64,000 nucleotides of DNA from Candidatus Aminicenantota bacterium (GTDB taxonomy: Bacteria; Acidobacteriota; Aminicenantia; UBA2199), in assembly GCA_016934745.1 (NCBI GenBank), contig JAFGSF010000007.1:1-64000 (forward strand), given 5' to 3'. Shown one piece after another: positions 32,246 through 41,463 of this stretch. Position 1 is the first letter of the stretch. Every line of letters starts with the position of its first letter. The translations under genes and the position numbers were made by a program. The notes beneath the pieces are model-generated. The model was given only the letters and a program-made list of their open reading frames with translations. It did not search any database and was not told the origin of the DNA.

Positions 32246-34471
32246 ATGACCCAAGCAAAAGAAATGGTTAAAACTGAGATCAGGATTGGCGGTATGACCT
32301 GCGCCATGTGCGCCGGCGCGATCGAAAAAGCGCTGCGGCAGTTACCCGGCGTCGAGTCGGCATCGGTCAACCTGGGCAGTGAACAGGCTTCTGTATATTA
32401 TGACCGCGAAAAGACCGGCCTGGAAAAGATCAAAGAAGTCATTGATTCCCTGGGGTATCGCTACCTCGGAGTAGAGGAGGATGCGGGCGAGAATGAGAAA
32501 AAACTACTGAACAGGGAAATGCGTATCCGGCGTCGGCGCATCGCCGTCGGTTTCGCCACGGGACTGCCCCTGATGGCTATCATGTTCCTGCCCATTCATT
32601 TTTCATTTTTATGGCGCCTGGGCATGCTCATTTTTTCCCTGCCCGGAATTTATTTTCTCGCTTTACCGATCTTTCGTGCCGGCGGCAGGGCATTGAGGAA
32701 TAAAAACCTGAACATGGATGTGATGTACAGCATGGGGATCGGCGTGGCGCTGGTTTCCAGTTTGCTGGCCACTTTTATTGACCGCTTCCACGCTTTTATG
32801 TTTTTCGACACCGTGATCCTGCTGGCCGCATTCCTGAACTTGGGCAAGTATCTGGAAAACCGCGCCAAGGGTAAAACCTCGGAAGCAATAAAAAAACTGC
32901 TGGATCTGCGTCCGCGTTCGGCCCGGGTTATCCGTGGCTCAAGTGAAATGGAGATTGCGGTGGATGATGTGCAAGTCGGCGATCTCGTACTGGTGCGGCC
33001 GGGTGAGAAAATTCCGGTTGACGGCAGGGTGCTGACTGGAACGGGCTACGTGGATGAGGCCATGATCAGCGGTGAACCGTTGCCGGTGCTAAAAAAGGAA
33101 GGGGACTTTCTTATCGGCGGCACCATCAATAAAAACAGTATGCTGCGTTTTCAGGCAGACAAGGTCGGCAAGGACACCATGCTGGCCCAGATCATCCAGT
33201 TGGTCAAAACGGCGCAAGGATCCAGGCCGCCCCTGCAGCGCATTGCCGACCGTTATGTGGCATTTTTTATCCCGGTTATTCTGGCCTTCGCCGTACTGGC
33301 TTTCAGCGCCTGGTATTTCCTGGTCGGGCAGACTTTTTTATTCTCAGTCACCACGCTGATTTCCGTTTTGGTGATCGCGTGTCCCTGCGCCCTGGGACTG
33401 GCCACGCCAACAGCGGTCATCGTCGGCATCGGCCGCGGTGCCGAACTGGGCATCCTGATTAAAAAGGGCGAAGCATTGGAAATGGCCGGCAAACTGACCT
33501 GTGTGCTTTTTGATAAAACCGGGACGCTGACCGTGGGCAAGCCGCAAGTCACTGCGGTGCGCGCCCTGACCGGCAGCGAAGATGAGTTGCTGAGAATAGC
33601 CGCCTCGGTGGAACGGAATTCCCAGCATCCCTTGGCTGAGGCCATCGTTCAGGCCGCCCAAAAAAGGCAACTGTCGCTGGCCGATGTGCATCATTTTGAT
33701 ACCATTGAAGGTCAGGGGGTGCAAGCAGAACTGGACGGCCAAAAGATTATTGTCGGCAGTTATTTATTTTGCAGCCGCATCGGAGTCGTCGGTGTCGAGG
33801 CCGCGGCGGTACAGATCGGGAAAATGGAATCCAGCGGACAGAGCGTGGTGCTGCTGGCTCGAAACGGGCGCCTGGCCGGTTTTCTGGCAATTGTCGACGA
33901 GCTGAAACCATCGGCGGCCCAGGCCGTCGCCCTGTTCAGGGACATGGGTTTAGCCGTGGCCATGATTACGGGGGATAACCACCCGGCGGCTGCCGTTGTC
34001 GGTCGGCGGATCGGCATCGAGCAGATAATCGCCCAGGTTATGCCCGGTGAAAAAGCGCGGGAAGTGCAGCAGCTGCAAAACCAGGGAGAAATCGTCGCTT
34101 TTATCGGCGACGGCATTAATGACGCGCCGGCACTGGCCCAAGCGGATATCGGCATCGCTGTTGGTGGCGGCACCGATGTCGCCATGGAGAGCGGTGATAT
34201 CGTATTGGTCAAGGACGACCTGCGCGATGCCGTGGCCGCCGTGCAACTCAGCCGCAAGGTCATGGGCCGAATCCGCCAAAATCTTTTTTGGGCCTTTGCC
34301 TATAATATGGCCTTGATACCGCTGGCCGCCGGTCTGTTCTATCCCTTCCTGCACATCTTGCTGCCGCCCGAAGTCGCCGGACTGGCCATGGCTATGAGCT
34401 CGGTCACCGTGGTTACCCTTTCTTTGCTGTTAAAAAAATATGTGCCTCCAGCCACGCGCAGTATGGGGTAG
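32246..34471 (+). CDS. copA: Copper-translocating P-type ATPase CopA
   Basis: A 741-residue P1B ATPase exporting Cu(I). It has one N-terminal heavy-metal-associated domain with Cys19-Ala-Met-Cys22, membrane helices, the Cys379-Pro-Cys381 ion channel motif, the phosphorylation loop at Asp423 (Asp-Lys-Thr-Gly-Thr), Ser-Gln-His-Pro in the nucleotide-binding domain and the Gly-Asp-Gly-Ile-Asn-Asp hinge. All catalytic motifs are intact. CPC plus a CxxC domain indicates copper or silver. It is transcribed away from a CDF exporter, so the region is a metal-efflux locus. Confidence 0.95.
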   Translation: MTQAKEMVKTEIRIGGMTCAMCAGAIEKALRQLPGVESASVNLGSEQASVYYDREKTGLEKIKEVIDSLGYRYLGVEEDAGENEKKLLNREMRIRRRRIAVGFATGLPLMAIMFLPIHFSFLWRLGMLIFSLPGIYFLALPIFRAGGRALRNKNLNMDVMYSMGIGVALVSSLLATFIDRFHAFMFFDTVILLAAFLNLGKYLENRAKGKTSEAIKKLLDLRPRSARVIRGSSEMEIAVDDVQVGDLVLVRPGEKIPVDGRVLTGTGYVDEAMISGEPLPVLKKEGDFLIGGTINKNSMLRFQADKVGKDTMLAQIIQLVKTAQGSRPPLQRIADRYVAFFIPVILAFAVLAFSAWYFLVGQTFLFSVTTLISVLVIACPCALGLATPTAVIVGIGRGAELGILIKKGEALEMAGKLTCVLFDKTGTLTVGKPQVTAVRALTGSEDELLRIAASVERNSQHPLAEAIVQAAQKRQLSLADVHHFDTIEGQGVQAELDGQKIIVGSYLFCSRIGVVGVEAAAVQIGKMESSGQSVVLLARNGRLAGFLAIVDELKPSAAQAVALFRDMGLAVAMITGDNHPAAAVVGRRIGIEQIIAQVMPGEKAREVQQLQNQGEIVAFIGDGINDAPALAQADIGIAVGGGTDVAMESGDIVLVKDDLRDAVAAVQLSRKVMGRIRQNLFWAFAYNMALIPLAAGLFYPFLHILLPPEVAGLAMAMSSVTVVTLSLLLKKYVPPATRSMG

Positions 34472-34505
34472 TTATGGAGCCTTCGGCCATGTCGGCCGGG
34501 CCCAA

Positions 34506-36005
34506 TCAGTTGCGAAATTCTCTGAGCAGCTCCAGGGCCAGGAACCATTTCCGATATTCCAGTTCGCTGATGTAATTGTCGATTATTTTTTGAGCCAGGG
34601 CTTTATTGGTTTTTAACAGGTAGGTGAATTCTTTTTCATGGTCCTTCACGCCTTTAAAAAGGAAATCCTCATGGTTGCGCCACAGTTTCAGTGTTTTTTC
34701 AATCCGGTTTTTATACTGCTTGTCAACCATTTCCGAGAGCTTGGCAAATGTATTGAATGCCAACTTCGGATCTTCGAATGCCAGAAGTGGAACCGTGGTA
34801 AAATGATTTTTCAAAGCGTTGCCGCTGCCATCCAGGCCATAGCCGTCCGGCATTTTTTTTACGGACGCATACCACGGGGAAAAACCGTTGCTGTCGGGGC
34901 GGCGGAAACAGATCCAGACGGCATGGGCGATTTCGGCTGGAAGCCAGTCGCGGAGCTGGGCTACGAAGGCGTATTGGGTCGATTCGGTGCAGATGGTGCG
35001 GTTGCTGCCCGAGTTGGGAGAACCCTTTTTATAATGATCACTGAGATCATATTTGCTTCCTTCGTAATGATCGCGCAGGACCTGAAACAAATCTTTCATG
35101 TGAATGGAGCGCCTGGGCTTGAAGGAAAAAGGCAAGCGTTCTTGCAATTTTTGTGTTTTGGCGGCCAATAGGTTGGTGCCCTGCCATTGGCGCAATACAT
35201 TTCTCATGTCCGTCAAGGAGTTTGGGTCGGAATAGGCCCGGGCAAAATTGAAGGCGCCATCTTTTTCGGGGTTGTACCAGCCGCGCTGCACGGCATAGGA
35301 AATGATATCGGGTGAACCCAGGTAATTCTCGTGGTCGTTCAAGTCAACGCTAGCAAGCGTGTAGCAGTTGGCAATCACGGCCACCTCATTATCGGGAACG
35401 CGCCGGGCGATCCAATGCTTGCCATGGACAATATGCATCAGCCAGCCCTCTTGATCGTCGGCGATGATGTATGTTCGACCCGAAGCATTATAGCCGAATT
35501 GAGCGACCAATTCTCCGGCGATGCGTACTCCGGCACGGGCAGTCTGTGCTCTTTCGGCGATCAGCCGCCGCAGCATGAAGCCGATGCCGCCCTTGGTCAG
35601 CTCCGGCTTGTCTTCGCGCGAAGGGCAGGCATTGGATGCCAGTGCCACACCGGATTCATTGATATACGCATCCGCAAAACTGGTCTCGGGAATTTCCAAC
35701 CATAACATGGCCAACGTGTTTTTTACCTGGGGCAGAGTGGCGCCGCCGTTCAGTGTGAGCACGTCACTTTTTCCGTGCTCCCGGGCCGCAACTTTGTAAA
35801 CGTTGACCAGCAAGCGACCGCGGTCGTCCTCGTTGTGGGCCAGCAGCACGGAACCGTCGGTGGTGGCGTTTTTTCCGGCCACGATGGTAAAACAATTGTG
35901 GGATTCGTTTTCAGCCTGGAGTCCCAAGGTCGGGACGGCGGCCTTTGGGCCCGCCTGCCAGCCGATCAGCAAAAATATAATCAAAAGCAACGCACTTTTT
36001 TTCAT
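34506..36005 (-). CDS. Secreted family C69 dipeptidase
   Basis: A 499-residue Ntn-hydrolase. After a signal-peptide-like start (about 1-22) comes the family motif with Cys38 as likely N-terminal nucleophile after propeptide removal, then Asp-Gly-Ser and His-Asn-Glu-Asp nearby. Length fits PepD/C69. It probably degrades dipeptides outside the cytoplasm, in line with the tricorn-like protease and POT-like transporter in the same region. ATG 36005 is preferred because it gives the signal peptide and lies six bases after a -10 box; an in-frame ATG at 36107 would add 34 residues with no sense. It converges with copA. Confidence 0.88.
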   Translation of the reverse strand: MKKSALLLIIFLLIGWQAGPKAAVPTLGLQAENESHNCFTIVAGKNATTDGSVLLAHNEDDRGRLLVNVYKVAAREHGKSDVLTLNGGATLPQVKNTLAMLWLEIPETSFADAYINESGVALASNACPSREDKPELTKGGIGFMLRRLIAERAQTARAGVRIAGELVAQFGYNASGRTYIIADDQEGWLMHIVHGKHWIARRVPDNEVAVIANCYTLASVDLNDHENYLGSPDIISYAVQRGWYNPEKDGAFNFARAYSDPNSLTDMRNVLRQWQGTNLLAAKTQKLQERLPFSFKPRRSIHMKDLFQVLRDHYEGSKYDLSDHYKKGSPNSGSNRTICTESTQYAFVAQLRDWLPAEIAHAVWICFRRPDSNGFSPWYASVKKMPDGYGLDGSGNALKNHFTTVPLLAFEDPKLAFNTFAKLSEMVDKQYKNRIEKTLKLWRNHEDFLFKGVKDHEKEFTYLLKTNKALAQKIIDNYISELEYRKWFLALELLREFRN

Positions 36006-36011
36006 GCATAT

Positions 36012-36040
36012 AAAATAGCATAACTTTGCAAATTTGACAA
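36012..36040 (-). promoter_or_regulatory. Promoter of the C69 dipeptidase gene
   Basis: On the minus strand TTGTCA (36040-36035), 17-base spacer, TATTTT (36017-36012), then six bases to the ATG at 36005. There is no ribosome binding site. This is another leaderless-type arrangement. Confidence 0.6.
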
Positions 36041-36060
36041 AAGGAAAACAAAAGACTTTT

Positions 36061-37233
36061 CTACGACCCGGCCCCGGTCGCTTTTTCGAGCACCGAAAAG
36101 ATTTCAAAATGGTCAGTCTGGGGAAAGTTGTCGATGATCTGCAATTCCCTCAGATTGTAATTCTTACTGAAAAAAAGGCGCAGGTCGCGGGCGAAAGTGG
36201 CCGAGTCGCAGGAAAAATAAATGATCTTTTTTACCTGGGCGAGGCGGTTGATGAGCGCCGGCGATAGCCCGCCGCGCGGCGGATCAAGAACAACCAGGTC
36301 CAGGGGCGGTATGTCGGCTTCCAGGGCGTCTTCGCAGCGGATCTTGACGTGGGTGATGTGATTCGATTCCAGGTTGGCGCGTAAGGCAGCCAGGTTGTCA
36401 GGATCTTTTTCAAGGGCGAAAACCTGTTTGAAGTGCCGGGCCAGCGGCAAGGTGAAAAAACCGACTCCGCAAAAAAAATCGGCGGCGGCACCGTCGCAAT
36501 TTGTCGGCAATTGGGCGATCAACAATTCCAGCATGGGCTGCAATTGGAACAGGTTAGCCTGGATAAAATGCTCGGGGCCGTATTGGTAATGATACGGAGG
36601 AAAGTCAAAAGGCAACGAAGCGCAGGGCGTCAGCTTGCGGATTTTCCCTGACCGGGTCTGCATGCGGCCCGCCACGTCCGTGCCGTTGCTGAGAACCTGC
36701 AGCACTCCGTCATCAGCAGCGGGCAGGGGAGGCAACCCCCGCATGAAGTCTTCGGCGGCGTCATTTAACAACAGGCATTGTCGGACGGCCACCAGCCGAT
36801 GCGACTTGGATTTAAAAAAACCGATGGCTGAGTTTATTACCTGTAACTCTGTCTTGCTGCGGTAGCGAAATGGCGGTGAAGGCAAAACCGGTATGGGGCC
36901 CCGCGGCTTGAAAGCGGCGATTTTTATCAGGTTCGCAGCCAGGATGTCTTCTTTGCAGCGCAATTGCTCGGCATAAGACATGTGCTGCAGGTTACAGCCG
37001 CCGCAATCCAGGTAATGGCGACATGGCGCCGACAGCCGCTGCGGGGAAGGTTCCAGTACGCGCAAAAGCTTTCCCTGCCAGATTCCCTTATTCTTCTTTT
37101 GAATATCGAATTCAATTGTTTCACCGCTGATGACTCCAGGGACGAATACGGTTTTTTCTGCGTCATGAATAATGCCGCAACCGCCTTTGGCAATGGTCTG
37201 CACACTGCCGATCATGCTTTTTTTATGATGCAC
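36061..37233 (-). CDS. rlmD: 23S rRNA (uracil-C5)-methyltransferase, RlmD/RumA type
   Basis: A 390-residue SAM-dependent RNA methyltransferase. Parts: N-terminal TRAM RNA-binding domain (about 8-65), an iron-sulfur cluster region with Cys-x5-Cys-x2-Cys near 92, and a Rossmann core with Asp-Pro-Pro-Arg-Gly-Gly and the catalytic Cys in Ser-Cys-Asp-Ser-Ala-Thr-Phe-Ala-Arg-Asp. RlmD methylates U1939 of 23S rRNA in E. coli; paralogues modify other sites or tRNA, so specificity is open. The GTG start at 37233 is uncertain; ATG 37215 would shorten it by six residues. Confidence 0.88.
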   Translation of the reverse strand: MHHKKSMIGSVQTIAKGGCGIIHDAEKTVFVPGVISGETIEFDIQKKNKGIWQGKLLRVLEPSPQRLSAPCRHYLDCGGCNLQHMSYAEQLRCKEDILAANLIKIAAFKPRGPIPVLPSPPFRYRSKTELQVINSAIGFFKSKSHRLVAVRQCLLLNDAAEDFMRGLPPLPAADDGVLQVLSNGTDVAGRMQTRSGKIRKLTPCASLPFDFPPYHYQYGPEHFIQANLFQLQPMLELLIAQLPTNCDGAAADFFCGVGFFTLPLARHFKQVFALEKDPDNLAALRANLESNHITHVKIRCEDALEADIPPLDLVVLDPPRGGLSPALINRLAQVKKIIYFSCDSATFARDLRLFFSKNYNLRELQIIDNFPQTDHFEIFSVLEKATGAGS

Positions 37234-37281
37234 AACATAAAACTAAACCCGGCTCGGGTGCGTTTCGTTACGACGGTTCGA

Positions 37282-38481
37282 TTATTCTAAAACAATGGCA
37301 ATTTTTTCGCTCTTGAATCTTTCGGTATCCAGAAGGGTGATGGTCACGTTTTGGTTGTCTTCGCTAAATTCGACTTGATAATCCTTTTTCGGTTTGAAAT
37401 AACTGGGATAGATGGTGACGTGCTTGATGCGGTTAAGTTGAAAATCGGCCGCAGCTGCGGTTATCTTGGCTTCACTGCGCAAATCCAGAGAATGATCGAA
37501 CATCGAAAAATCAACTTTCTGCAGTTTGGTGGAACGCAGAAAACCGCCGCGGATGATGCCCTTCCGAGTCAGGCTTTTTCGCAGGTCCATGGCAAAATAA
37601 ACAGAATTGAGGGCGGTTTGCATCTCCCGATTCTGCGAGTGGAGATCGCTCATTCTGGTCAGCATGTTCTGTTTTTCCTGATTCAACAGGTCTAACTGCG
37701 AAATCAGCTCATTGCGGCGGGCTTCCATTTCCGTAATATCGCTTTGCAGCTGTTCTTGGGCGGCAATGGCTTTGTCCTTGGCATCCACCAGTTCTTTTTT
37801 TATTTTGCGCTGTATCTGGTTGGGTGATATCGGGGCTGTGCCCTGAGTAATGAAAGTACCGTATTCGTCTTCAGCGTAAAAATTCCAAACCTTGAAGCCA
37901 GGAATGATCGGCTCGAAAAGGGCGGTCCTTTCCACAAGTTCCATGGCCCTGGTTTTATCGATACCTTTTTCATTGAGCAGGTAATTCATGGCGATCTGGT
38001 AGTGATTTTCGCCTTTTTCCACCACGTGCGGTTTGGGCAGCATGGCTTCCAGCTCCTGCAGGCGTGCGTTCAGGCTCTGGATATCTTCGTTTTTATCCAG
38101 GATGTCTTGCAGCAGGGATTTAATGGAAACGTCTTTCTCATTTTTAATTTTATCTTCCAGCACCTTTTTCTGCTCAGGTGATAAGTTCATGATGTTGATC
38201 TCAGGAAGATCTTGCCCGGTCTTGTTTTTATATTCGCTTAAGATGGTGAAAACTTCGTTTTGTTTTTCCTGGATGCCGGCCTCGAGCTTCTGGATTTGCT
38301 GTACGGTTTCCTGCATTTGTTTTATTTTCGGGGGAACCTGTGGTCCGGCCGGTCCCCTAAAAACAAAGTAAGCCAAGACCAGGATAACCATGGCCATGGC
38401 GCCGATGACATAATAGATTTTTTTGGATTTTTTTTCCGGTTGGCTTTCCTTGAGTGAAACTTTTTTTTCTTCTTGGCTCAT
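37282..38481 (-). CDS. Membrane-anchored coiled-coil protein with LysM-like segment
   Basis: A 399-residue protein of no family I can name. It has a charged N-terminus, one membrane segment (about 21-41), coiled coils (about 52-75, 130-147, 225-285), and a LysM-like stretch (about 152-202) with Val-Val-Glu-Lys-Gly-Glu-Asn and Ile-Ile-Pro-Gly-Phe-Lys-Val. The C-terminal 100 residues are beta-rich. Topology suggests an inner-membrane anchor with a periplasmic part that could touch peptidoglycan. AAAGGAGGAAGTC precedes the ATG. It is divergent from the HD hydrolase gene across a 242-base gap holding repeat copy B. Confidence 0.75.
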   Translation of the reverse strand: MSQEEKKVSLKESQPEKKSKKIYYVIGAMAMVILVLAYFVFRGPAGPQVPPKIKQMQETVQQIQKLEAGIQEKQNEVFTILSEYKNKTGQDLPEINIMNLSPEQKKVLEDKIKNEKDVSIKSLLQDILDKNEDIQSLNARLQELEAMLPKPHVVEKGENHYQIAMNYLLNEKGIDKTRAMELVERTALFEPIIPGFKVWNFYAEDEYGTFITQGTAPISPNQIQRKIKKELVDAKDKAIAAQEQLQSDITEMEARRNELISQLDLLNQEKQNMLTRMSDLHSQNREMQTALNSVYFAMDLRKSLTRKGIIRGGFLRSTKLQKVDFSMFDHSLDLRSEAKITAAAADFQLNRIKHVTIYPSYFKPKKDYQVEFSEDNQNVTITLLDTERFKSEKIAIVLE

Positions 38482-38634
38482 GACTTCCTCCTTTGAAAAC
38501 CCCTTTTTTTATTGAAGCTGAATTTTAGCACAAGCCGGGAACAGATACAAATCGTTCGTGTCCCTTGAAAATAGCGGCAGCAAGGCTTATAATTCTATTA
38601 CCCACCCAGCAAAACTTGAAGTGCCCTGCACGGG

Positions 38635-38711
38635 TGGATAAGGGCCTTGGATAGCAACTTCAAAAATTGTCTTACCAAGCTAACAAATTTTAGATTGTGC
38701 TATAAGGCTCT
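38635..38711. repeat. 77-bp imperfect palindromic repeat, copy B
   Basis: About 66 of 77 positions agree with copy A (31145-31221), same length, same inverted arms. It lies upstream of the HD hydrolase gene. Its right end contributes TGC-TATAAG (38698-38706), an extended -10-like box, and ends one base before the GAGGAG site of that gene. Confidence 0.75.
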
Positions 38712-38723
38712 GAGGAGTGAGCG

Positions 38724-39269
38724 ATGACGCGCGACCAAGCTATGGACCTGTTGCAGCAGCACTTAAAAAATCCTAATCTGGTCAAACATTGCCTGGCTGT
38801 GGAAGGCTGTATGAAAGAATTTGCCGTTTATTTCGGCCAGGACCCGGAATCCTGGGGCTTGGCTGGATTGCTGCATGATTTGGATTATGAATATACCGTG
38901 CAAACCCCGGCCGAACATACGGAAAAAACAGCCGAACTGTTGGCTGAATATTTTCTGGCTGATGAAATCATCCACGCCATCAAGGCTCACAACATGCGTG
39001 TAGAGCCCAGTTCCAAGATGGACATCTCCCTGCTGACCATCGATCCGGCCAGTGGTTTTATCATTGCCTGCGCATTGATGCACCCTGATAAGAAATTGGC
39101 GAGCCTCGATTTGGCTTTCTTGAAAAAGCGTTTCAAGGAAAAATCATTTGCCAAGGGCGCATCGCGTGAACAGATGGAAACATCGACCAGACTGGGGCTG
39201 AGCTTGGATGAATTTCTACTGCTTTGTCTTCAAGCCATGCAAAAAATAGCCCCTGCACTCGGATTGTGA
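38724..39269 (+). CDS. HD-domain hydrolase
   Basis: A 181-residue protein with an HD metal-binding domain: His22, then His51-Asp52 in Leu-Leu-His-Asp-Leu-Asp, and a later His-Ala-Ile-Lys-Ala-His-Asn. These are the ligands of HD phosphohydrolases acting on nucleotides or small phosphoesters; the substrate is unknown. GAGGAG stands six bases before the ATG. The gene overlaps lptB by one base (TGATG). Confidence 0.82.
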   Translation: MTRDQAMDLLQQHLKNPNLVKHCLAVEGCMKEFAVYFGQDPESWGLAGLLHDLDYEYTVQTPAEHTEKTAELLAEYFLADEIIHAIKAHNMRVEPSSKMDISLLTIDPASGFIIACALMHPDKKLASLDLAFLKKRFKEKSFAKGASREQMETSTRLGLSLDEFLLLCLQAMQKIAPALGL

Positions 39270-39994
39270 TGGACCGGCTGCAGACCAAGGGTTTGACCAA
39301 GGTATACCACCAGGTGAATGTGGTAGACGGCATCAACCTGGAATTCAAAACCGGGAAAATTTCCGCCCTGCTGGGGAGGAACGGGGCGGGCAAGACCACC
39401 ACTTTTTTAATGATGGCGGGCATCGTCAAACCCGACAGCGGCGACGTGGTGTTCAATGGTGAAAATGTCAATCACATTCCTTCCTACGAACGCTCGCAAA
39501 AAGGGCTGATTTACCTTCCCCAGCAACATTCCATATTCATGAAGGCCACGGTTTTCCAGAACCTGTTCATGGTACTGGAGCTATATCATTCGCAAACCGA
39601 AGCCAGGCAAAAGGCCTTGGCCTTGTTGGGCGATTTCGGATTGCAGGCGGTGCAAGATTCCAAGGCCCACCAGTTGTCGGGAGGGGAAAAACGCCGCCTG
39701 GAGATCGCCCGTTCGATGATCATGGCACCGCGCTTTTTGTTCCTGGATGAGCCGTTTACCGGCATCGATCCAATCACCATCCATGAGCTGCAAAAGGTTA
39801 TTTTAAAGCTTAAACGAAGGGGCATTGGCATCATCATTACCGATCACAATGTCAAGGACACTTTTTTCATCACCGACATGGCCTATATTATTCATAAAGG
39901 ACATATCCTGAGTTGCGGCACACCGGCCCAGGTGGTCAAGGAAGAGGAGACTCGTCAGGTGTTCCTGGGCAAAGATTTTGAGTGGAACGGCTGA
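39269..39994 (+). CDS. lptB: ABC transporter ATPase, LptB-like
   Basis: A 241-residue ATPase with Walker A (Gly-Arg-Asn-Gly-Ala-Gly-Lys-Thr, 36-43), Q-loop near 85, signature Leu-Ser-Gly-Gly-Glu (136-140) and Walker B (156-161). The Leu-Pro-Gln-Gln-x-Ser-Ile-Phe stretch and the late Thr-Asp-His-Asn-Val match LptB, which powers lipopolysaccharide export with LptFG. No other lpt genes are in the window. A branched-chain amino-acid-type ATPase is less likely. I chose ATG 39269, which overlaps the HD gene stop; an upstream in-frame ATG would add 15 residues coded inside that gene. Confidence 0.8.
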   Translation: MDRLQTKGLTKVYHQVNVVDGINLEFKTGKISALLGRNGAGKTTTFLMMAGIVKPDSGDVVFNGENVNHIPSYERSQKGLIYLPQQHSIFMKATVFQNLFMVLELYHSQTEARQKALALLGDFGLQAVQDSKAHQLSGGEKRRLEIARSMIMAPRFLFLDEPFTGIDPITIHELQKVILKLKRRGIGIIITDHNVKDTFFITDMAYIIHKGHILSCGTPAQVVKEEETRQVFLGKDFEWNG

Positions 39995-40917
39995 GCCAAG
40001 GGTCCTATCTAAAATTAAGCGCCGTTGATTGGCGTGAGCGGGTCGACTTTTTTGCCGCCCATTTCTCCCCCTGCCGCATCTGCCCGCGTCAGTGCCGGGC
40101 CGAGCGGTCTGCCGATCGGTCCGGCACCTGCAAGGCAAGGAAAGAGGTTAAAATCGCCTCGCACAATCTTCACTTTGGCGAGGAACCGCCCATTTCCGGC
40201 AAAAGGGGATCGGGAACAGTCTTTTTTTCGGGCTGCACCCTCAACTGCCTTTTTTGCCAGAACTACCCGATTTCGCAGTTATTCCATGGTGAGTTTTACA
40301 GCATCGAGCAGCTGTCCGGGATTTTTCTCGGCCTACAGAAGCGCGGTGCCCATAATATCAACCTGGTGTCGCCGACGCCCTACCTGTTCCACATCCTGAG
40401 CGCGCTGGAGACTGCTTGCGCCCAGGGGCTTCATATTCCACTGGTCTACAATACCAGCGGTTATGAACGGGCCGAACTGATGGCCGGATTGTCGGACATC
40501 GTCGACATCTACCTGCCCGATTTGAAGTATGGCCCTTCGAAAGGGTCACAACAATTGGGGATGCGGCTTTCCGGGGTGGCCGATTATCATGTTCATGCTG
40601 TCTCGGCCATTGCCGAGATGTTCCGGCAGGCCGGGCCGCTGCACGTGGATGATGACGGGATTGCGCTGCGCGGTACCATCATCCGTCATTTGATTATCCC
40701 CGGCCAGACGGCCAACTCCATCGACGCGTTGCGAACCATTGCAGCCGCTTCCTTCAGATCGGTTTGGCTCAGCTTGATGAGCCAGTACTTTCCGGCTCAC
40801 CGCGCCCCGGATTGCCCGCCCTTCGACCGCCGGTTGCGCGTCGAGGAGTGGCGCCAAGTCCGTGACGAAGCACTGCGCCTGGGTCTGGAGAAAGGCTGGT
40901 TCCAGGAGCTGGACTGA
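39982..40917 (+). CDS. Radical SAM protein, PflX/COG1313 type
   Basis: A 311-residue protein. The radical SAM motif is Cys85-x3-Cys89-x2-Cys92 in Gly-Cys-Thr-Leu-Asn-Cys-Leu-Phe-Cys-Gln-Asn. A separate N-terminal cluster of four cysteines (31, 34, 38, 50) could bind a second iron-sulfur cluster or zinc. This layout is that of PflX-like proteins, relatives of pyruvate-formate-lyase activase whose substrate is not established. It starts with GTG and overlaps lptB by 13 bases. No glycyl radical enzyme is nearby. Confidence 0.85.
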   Translation: MERLSQGSYLKLSAVDWRERVDFFAAHFSPCRICPRQCRAERSADRSGTCKARKEVKIASHNLHFGEEPPISGKRGSGTVFFSGCTLNCLFCQNYPISQLFHGEFYSIEQLSGIFLGLQKRGAHNINLVSPTPYLFHILSALETACAQGLHIPLVYNTSGYERAELMAGLSDIVDIYLPDLKYGPSKGSQQLGMRLSGVADYHVHAVSAIAEMFRQAGPLHVDDDGIALRGTIIRHLIIPGQTANSIDALRTIAAASFRSVWLSLMSQYFPAHRAPDCPPFDRRLRVEEWRQVRDEALRLGLEKGWFQELD

Positions 40918-40981
40918 CCGGTTCGGCCTTGTCCATAACGCAATATCAATTCCCTTTTCTGCATTTCAACGCGCAGGGTCA

Positions 40982-41002
40982 GGGCGTTCCACCGGAACGC
41001 CC
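40982..41002. repeat. REP-like hairpin upstream of a transposase remnant
   Basis: GGGCGTTCC at 40982-40990 and GGAACGCCC at 40994-41002 form a perfect nine-base-pair stem with a three-base loop. Its place just before a REP-associated tyrosine transposase fits a REP-type palindrome. Confidence 0.55.
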
Positions 41003-41052
41003 ATACGATAATCCTGATATCTATTTCAGCGTTCGTGTGCTAAGGGTGGATT

Positions 41053-41463
41053 ATGGGATTCAACTTCAATATGCGCGGCAGGAGATCGATCCGCTTGAAA
41101 GGCCACGATTATTCCGCTCCGGGCGATTACTTCATCACCATCTGTGCTTTAAAAATGGATTGTGTTCTTGGAGAAATTATTGATGGCTGGATGCGGTTGT
41201 CGGCAGCCGGGAAAATAGCATGCCGGGAATGGCGGAGCACTGAAACAATCCGTCCGGAAGTCACATTGGGCCCGTTTGTCATCATGCCCAACCACCTGCA
41301 CGGGATCATTGCCATCCATGCGCCTAAGGGTGAACCGCAGTCCAAATCATCCGCTTTTGCGAAGATGATTTGTCTGCAAACGGAGTTGGTGGCTCGCCCT
41401 GGCAGCTCGGATCAATACAGCCCGACCTGCCTGAAAAAAATCTCGCCGCACGCGCCGGGGTAG
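41053..41463 (+). pseudogene. REP-associated tyrosine transposase (Y1/HUH), truncated
   Basis: The first 95 or so residues are clearly of the RAYT/TnpA-REP group: Arg-Arg-Ser-Ile-Arg-Leu-Lys near 10-16, Tyr-Phe-Ile-Thr-Ile-Cys near 26, and the HUH motif in Met-Pro-Asn-His81-Leu-His83-Gly-Ile-Ile. Similarity stops near 41340. The remaining frame is unrelated and runs over the 3' end of the PHP gene on the other strand. The C-terminal helix with the catalytic Tyr is absent, so the gene is dead. Full-length members are commonly 180-240 residues. A REP-like hairpin lies 50 bases upstream. Confidence 0.8.
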
